Source: Colius striatus
Lineage: Eukaryota > Chordata > Aves > Coliiformes > Coliidae
Assembly (NCBI RefSeq): GCF_028858725.1
Contig: NC_084790.1
Span: forward strand, 88,289,496 to 88,353,495
Direction: 5' to 3'
DNA: 64,000 nucleotides
A program made the position numbers and the translations under genes. How positions within the stretch are numbered: position 1 is the stretch's first letter; the number at the start of each line of letters is the position of its first letter. Shown piece by piece: positions 59,485-64,000 of the stretch. Under the pieces are notes generated by a model. It saw only the letters and a list, made by a program, of their open reading frames with translations, did not search any database and was not told the origin of the DNA.

Positions 59485-62400
59485 ATACCTGATCTTCTGT
59501 GATAACAGCTATCATGCACATAAGGGTTTTTTCCTGTGAATCTTATCAAATTGCTGACCAAGCTTTTTCCTTATAGTTGGGAGACATTCACCAGCTGCGA
59601 CAAAAATGGTTGTTTGTGAGACATGGTTTGTATTTTGTACATTGGAGGACCTAAATTAACATCTGGTTGCAGCTGGAGTGAGGAGGATGCATAGCTTTGC
59701 TTTCCCCTTCCTCAGCTCTGTCCGTGATCACTCCCTGACATATGTGGTGGCGCTCTTCTGATACCGAGGTAAATTGACACAGTTTAGCCACAAAAGATTA
59801 AAAATAAGTCTCAGTTTAGGACAAGTTAGCCTTCTTCTGTTCAAGTGAGTGTAAATTTGCCTCCCGTGCAGTCGTGCCGTCCTGGGGCTGGCTCGGGTGG
59901 GCAGTGGTGGGGGCTCATGCTCGGGTGGATGGGAGAAAGACCTTTATTGTCATCCTTGGTGTCTATTTGTTCTGGTTCTATTTCATCAAGTCTTGTCACT
60001 TTACTCCTCATTTCCAGTGTCTATACAAAGAAATTAACTCCCTGAGATCAGATGGGGCACAACAAACACAATGCTAAAGGTTCCTGTGCTTGGGTGCACA
60101 GCACCTTGTCGTGCAGCCTTGGCCCGAGGAGGCCCTTCTCATTCTGTTTCCTGCACGAAGGAGCTTTGTGGGTTTGCTGCTCCTTGCAGGGTAGGCTGTT
60201 CCCAGCAGTCGTGACACACCTGCGTGCTGACAGTGTCCTTCACGCTGACTCACTGCTCCTCGCGGTTTCCCGTCTCTCCGTTGGTGGCACCTCCCTGCCT
60301 CCGAACCCCGTGGTCTTGCCCAGCAGGAAGGCTTTCTTGGACTATGTGGTCACCTCCTTGGCTAGACCTTGTGCTAGACCTCGCCTGCAGTTCTGGTACG
60401 AATTCTTAGACATTGATGGTTGATGAGAGGCTGGATGGAGACAAAACCTGTATGTTCCCAGGGCAGTAACAGCCTGGGAGTTCCACAGGTTTTTCTCCTT
60501 CCTCACGAGTTTCCTTCTGGTTGTGACCATAACTGTCTGTTTAGCCAACAGCAATCTTTGCTGAGCTGTGTCACTGTTGCTTCACCGAGGTCATGGTGAG
60601 TAAGAGTTACAGCAGATACTTTGTGCAGCGAGTGTTTTAATCAACTCATCAAAGAAATATGCTCAGTGAATGCTACCTGTGGTAAAGCCAGAACGTTTTA
60701 CCTGCCACGTACCCCTCTGTGCATCTGTTCTCAGTCTAGCACCGTTCAGTGCTGGGACTGAGAGCCTGAGGAGTTGCTTTGGAAGCCCTGGGCCTGTCTG
60801 AAGTCAGTGTTGACCCTGTGGGAGCAGAAGCTTTGGCTAGAGACATCCGTTCCAATCCAAGTTATTCAATGAGGCTGCAGTCTCCAGGGCTGATGGAGTA
60901 CTGTGGCAGATCCGTGGTTGCTCAGAGCGTGGTTTATGTTCCACTTTACAGAGCTTATTGTATCCTAGGTTGGGGCTGTGGTTTATCCTGCTGATCAGCA
61001 GGTGGCTTTGGGCAGACTAACCAACTGGTGGTTAGTTTTCAATTAGCAAATGGCCCAGCCACCATTTGCTGAAGGAGCCGGCGGAGGCTTTGTTTGCTCT
61101 GGTGGGATTCCTGGTCTGGGTGGCTGTGTTGCCCTTGCAGCAGCAGCGGTGTGTCAGGGCTCCAGGCAGTGCTGCATTGCTGCTCAACTAGTGCCACGGC
61201 AACTGGAGCTGGGCAGAGGAGGGAGTGGGCAGAGCCTGGCTGCGGGAGGGCTGGGATAAAGCTCTGGAAACCGGACCAGTGCATTTCCAAATTGCCTTGA
61301 GTAGAAATACCAGGGAGTTAACGAATGATTTTTATCATGTTTTGAGGTACCATTACATTTTTCTGTGGTTCTGGGGTTATCCTGGCGGTGCTGTCCCATT
61401 TCCCCTCTCCTCCAGAAGGCACCAGCTCATTCTGTGCGCTCCCTGACATGATAAAGAAGATCTCCCGTCTCTCTTGTAGTGACCTGGGTCCCAGGTGTGG
61501 CTGCAGCCAGGATGGTGGTGGCTGCGCTGCCCTTGAGCCCTGGCAAAGGGGAGTGGTTAGTACAGTGTCCAGCAGACAGCCCTGTCCTGCGGGTGCTGCG
61601 TGTGCAGATCCAGCCAGCGCTGGGGGATGAGGTCAGAGCTGTGTTTTACAGGGACGTCCCGTGGTTGTATCGGAGGTCACGTGAAGTGAAGCCACACAGT
61701 GAGGATTTGGTTTTGTCCTGCTGGTTTCTATTGTAGTTTAAAAGTAAAATATTGTAAATCAGAGTACTGCTAAGCAGTTAAAGCTGGGTGTGGGTTACCT
61801 CCAAGGTCACTTGTCACCATGTGCCTTCATGCAAGATCCTGGGACAGCCCGTTTTGGGGTCTGTCAAAGGCACGGGTCCTTCACAACCATTGACGAGCCA
61901 CCTCAGAGTCCTCAGACTGCAAAGCTTGTAACCACTGTGTTTTTCAGACCCACAGAGGTCTTCTGGTGTCGTGTGCCTTCTTGTGCTAATTGCTTTCTTT
62001 CCAATATTACCCAAAATGTGGGTTGGAACTGGTGCTTGTTGGAAAGCGTTTCAGTCGTGGCTTCAGCAGCTGCGTTTTGATTGACTTTGTTGCTAAAGAA
62101 ATGCCTCTGGCACTTGAATTGGTGTAGCAAAAGCTTGTGGTGTTCTCTCACCCTGCTGACACCAGGAAAATTTGCCTTGAATCCGTTGCGCTGCTGTCAT
62201 GGACTCTGGTGGCTTTTTAAAGTCCAGTCAGTTTGGTTCTTGACTATGTGTAACTACATTTGCTTTTTGTCATTTCACTCCAGAGAGGGATGATCGGATG
62301 CAATTGAGCACAGGTAGCTGTGCCCAGGACGAGTCTGTTCTGTCTCACAGCTGCTGGTGAGCTGGCTTGGCTGCCATGCCCTGCGTGCCCTCACTTGTCT

Positions 62401-63235
62401 CTGCCCTACAAGGGATGGAGTCAAATTCCTAAAACTTGCACAAGAAGCAAAGCTATTAAACCCTGCCACAAGCCCCTAGCGAGGAGTTGGAAGGTGAGTG
62501 GTGAAATGACTGTTGCAGCCTGTGGCTGGTGAGGAATGTCATGAAGTACCGTGACCACCTTTGTTTCCCTGGCAGCTTCGGCTCTGTACTGGAGATGCCA
62601 GGACTGCAGCACTTAGAAGATGAAAGTAGGGTCTTCAAACCGGTGTAACTCTGCAGGCTGCTGTAACTCTGCAGGCTGGAATACTCATTCCGATGGTGTT
62701 TGATAAGGCAGGAATGCACCACAGAAGCACCCTGTGTCATTGCCAGTGTTGCTGTGGAAACCTGAATTTTAGCTCCAGCTGGTTTGGTGCCTTTAACACT
62801 TGGCATCCTGGTGTCTGCCCGGGAGGTGAGGCGCTGCTGCAGCTCGTGTGCACCAGCCTGGAGTCTCGTGCTGGGGCTGGTGGATGTTGGGGCTGTCGTG
62901 CTGCTGCTGCCATGCCAGTGCTGCTGGATGGCAGATGTGAGGGAGCTCCCATCGGGAGGCCAAAGAGGCTTCAGGTGTGTCCTGGGATGGGCTTTGCTTT
63001 GCACGGTGCTTTCTGCTAGTTTGTCTCCCAGGGGTCCTGTGGCAAGTGGAATGCGTGTGCTTTGTTATGTTCCCTGTAAGTGTGTTATCTCTGGAAATCC
63101 AGGACCTCTGTGTGGAAAAAGCTGCCCACAGCTCTATCTAGACTTCCTGAATGTTTCTTGCTGTGGCATTCACCTGAGTCCTGTGTTTGCCCAGCAGGAG
63201 CTTTTTCCATGTTGAGGTTCGTTCTTTCTTCCTGA
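59485..63235. other. Presumed intron, no feature seen
   Basis: About 3.75 kb without a supported exon or interspersed repeat. A 14-16 bp local tandem duplication (AACTCTGCAGGCTG) is visible at about 62647-62678. Confidence 0.45.
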
Positions 63236-63333
63236 CACATATCATCAAATGGTTTGAAGCTCCTCTAGTTCCAGCTCCTCTAGTTCCAGCCTATGGCAGG
63301 GACACCTTCCACTCACATAGGTTGCTCAGCTGC
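63236..63333 (-). mobile_element. CR1 LINE 3' end, old copy with a short tandem duplication
   Basis: The complement reads GGTGTCCCTGCCATAGGCTG then GGAACTAGAGGAGCT twice, then CAAACCATTTGATGATATG, matching a decayed CR1 3' end. The 16-bp TCCTCTAGTTCCAGCT unit is duplicated at about 63260-63292. Confidence 0.75.
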
Positions 63334-64000
63334 AATCATGATCTCTGCTGCCTGTGAAACCAGACAGTTGCACGTTTCCATTCCACACCACCGCGGATCG
63401 GTGTTAAGGACAGAGTAATGATCAAGGGCCTGAGTCGGTGTATCCCGTCCTTGCTGTTGAGGACTGATGCGGACAGGTGCAGTCCTTGACCTTCGGATTT
63501 CGTGTCTGATCTCACAGTTTTCTGAAGAGATTTTCAGAAGAAGACCTCCTCTGGTGTCAAACTGGCTGCTGATGGCATCCAAGTCCCTAGGTTTAGGCAC
63601 GCTTTTCGTAGCTCAGCAATGACACGTGCTTCCCATGTCACTGGTGCTAGAGACAGAGTTTTCTCTTTGAGCATCCAAGAATTCTCCCAGTTAAAGGGAA
63701 AGAGGTGGCTGTTGGTAAATGGAAGAAGATGACCCACGCTATGTGATCACCTTATAAAAGCTTCTTCACGGAGAGATTCCTCCACAGCACACCCCAGTAC
63801 TCCAGGAATGCTGTCAGTAACTGAGAAGCGCGTTACAGGCAGGAGGTGCAGGAGAGCACAGGACAGGGGGTATAGTGATCTACTGCTTTTTACAGTGTCC
63901 TGACTTGCAGGTTTGAGGGAAGGCTGGATGAAGGAGTAGGATGGCTGTATCACTGTTTGAGTGTAAAATGTTGTGAGGAGATAGTGCTTTACAGCAGAAA
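63334..64000 (-). other. Unresolved sequence, open minus-strand frames
   Basis: Two overlapping minus frames (63737-63534 and 63600-63313) are open for 67 and 95 codons and contain more CpG than the surroundings. Neither begins with a usable ATG and splice context that I can defend, and I recognise no domain. It could be an exon on the opposite strand, an old mobile element adjoining the CR1 tip, or chance. Confidence 0.25.

Noticed and set aside
60052..60423. 123-codon plus frame ending in QFWYEFLDIDG
   Set aside because: It looked domain-like at first, but I could not match it to any family, and no splice sites bound it.

Overview
The window is nuclear DNA of a bird. The evidence is a high load of CR1 LINE fragments, most of them 5'-truncated and ending in the ATTCTRTG-type tail, together with short simple repeats and one compact CpG-island promoter. 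CR1-derived sequence adds up by hand to about 11.9 kb (roughly 18% of the window), which is high for a bird. Many copies are very alike. This suggests a lineage with recent CR1 expansion (woodpecker or hornbill relatives are known examples), but the species cannot be fixed from the sequence.

Layout. Positions 1-46,400 look intergenic: unique sequence of ordinary base composition carrying about 20 CR1 insertions in both orientations, small microsatellites and a few AT-rich blocks that look like non-coding regulatory DNA. No protein-coding exon could be supported there. Positions 46,400-48,860 form a strong CpG island with Sp1-type GC boxes, a (CCCAT)n microsatellite upstream, the probable first coding exon of an unidentified plus-strand gene (47127-47174, MATAALEPVYGLSEDE, followed by a splice donor), and two G-rich tandem arrays at the start of its first intron. 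Positions 48,860-64,000 are then most likely intron 1, with a (CCCTT)~42 tract, more CR1 copies and candidate conserved blocks. No second exon was recognised.

The CR1 copies fall into at least two main groups plus older relics. Group A (3497-4203 and 11455-12270) keeps the reverse-transcriptase C-terminal frame fairly well. Group B, the abundant group, shares disabling changes among copies: the FADD catalytic site reads FPAG in every copy long enough to show it, with shared 1-bp deletions around it, and a shared 4-bp gain shifts the frame further on. Inherited shared defects imply that these copies were mobilised in trans by another element. One locus (36048-37177) is a plus/minus/plus CR1 chimera.

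I found no tRNA, rRNA, CRISPR, intact retrovirus or operon-like system. No convincing undescribed biological system is visible. The points most worth checking are the shared dead-RT CR1 group, the 12-copy G-quadruplex-capable array beside the promoter, the identity of the first exon, and the candidate enhancer near 44.0-44.2 kb.
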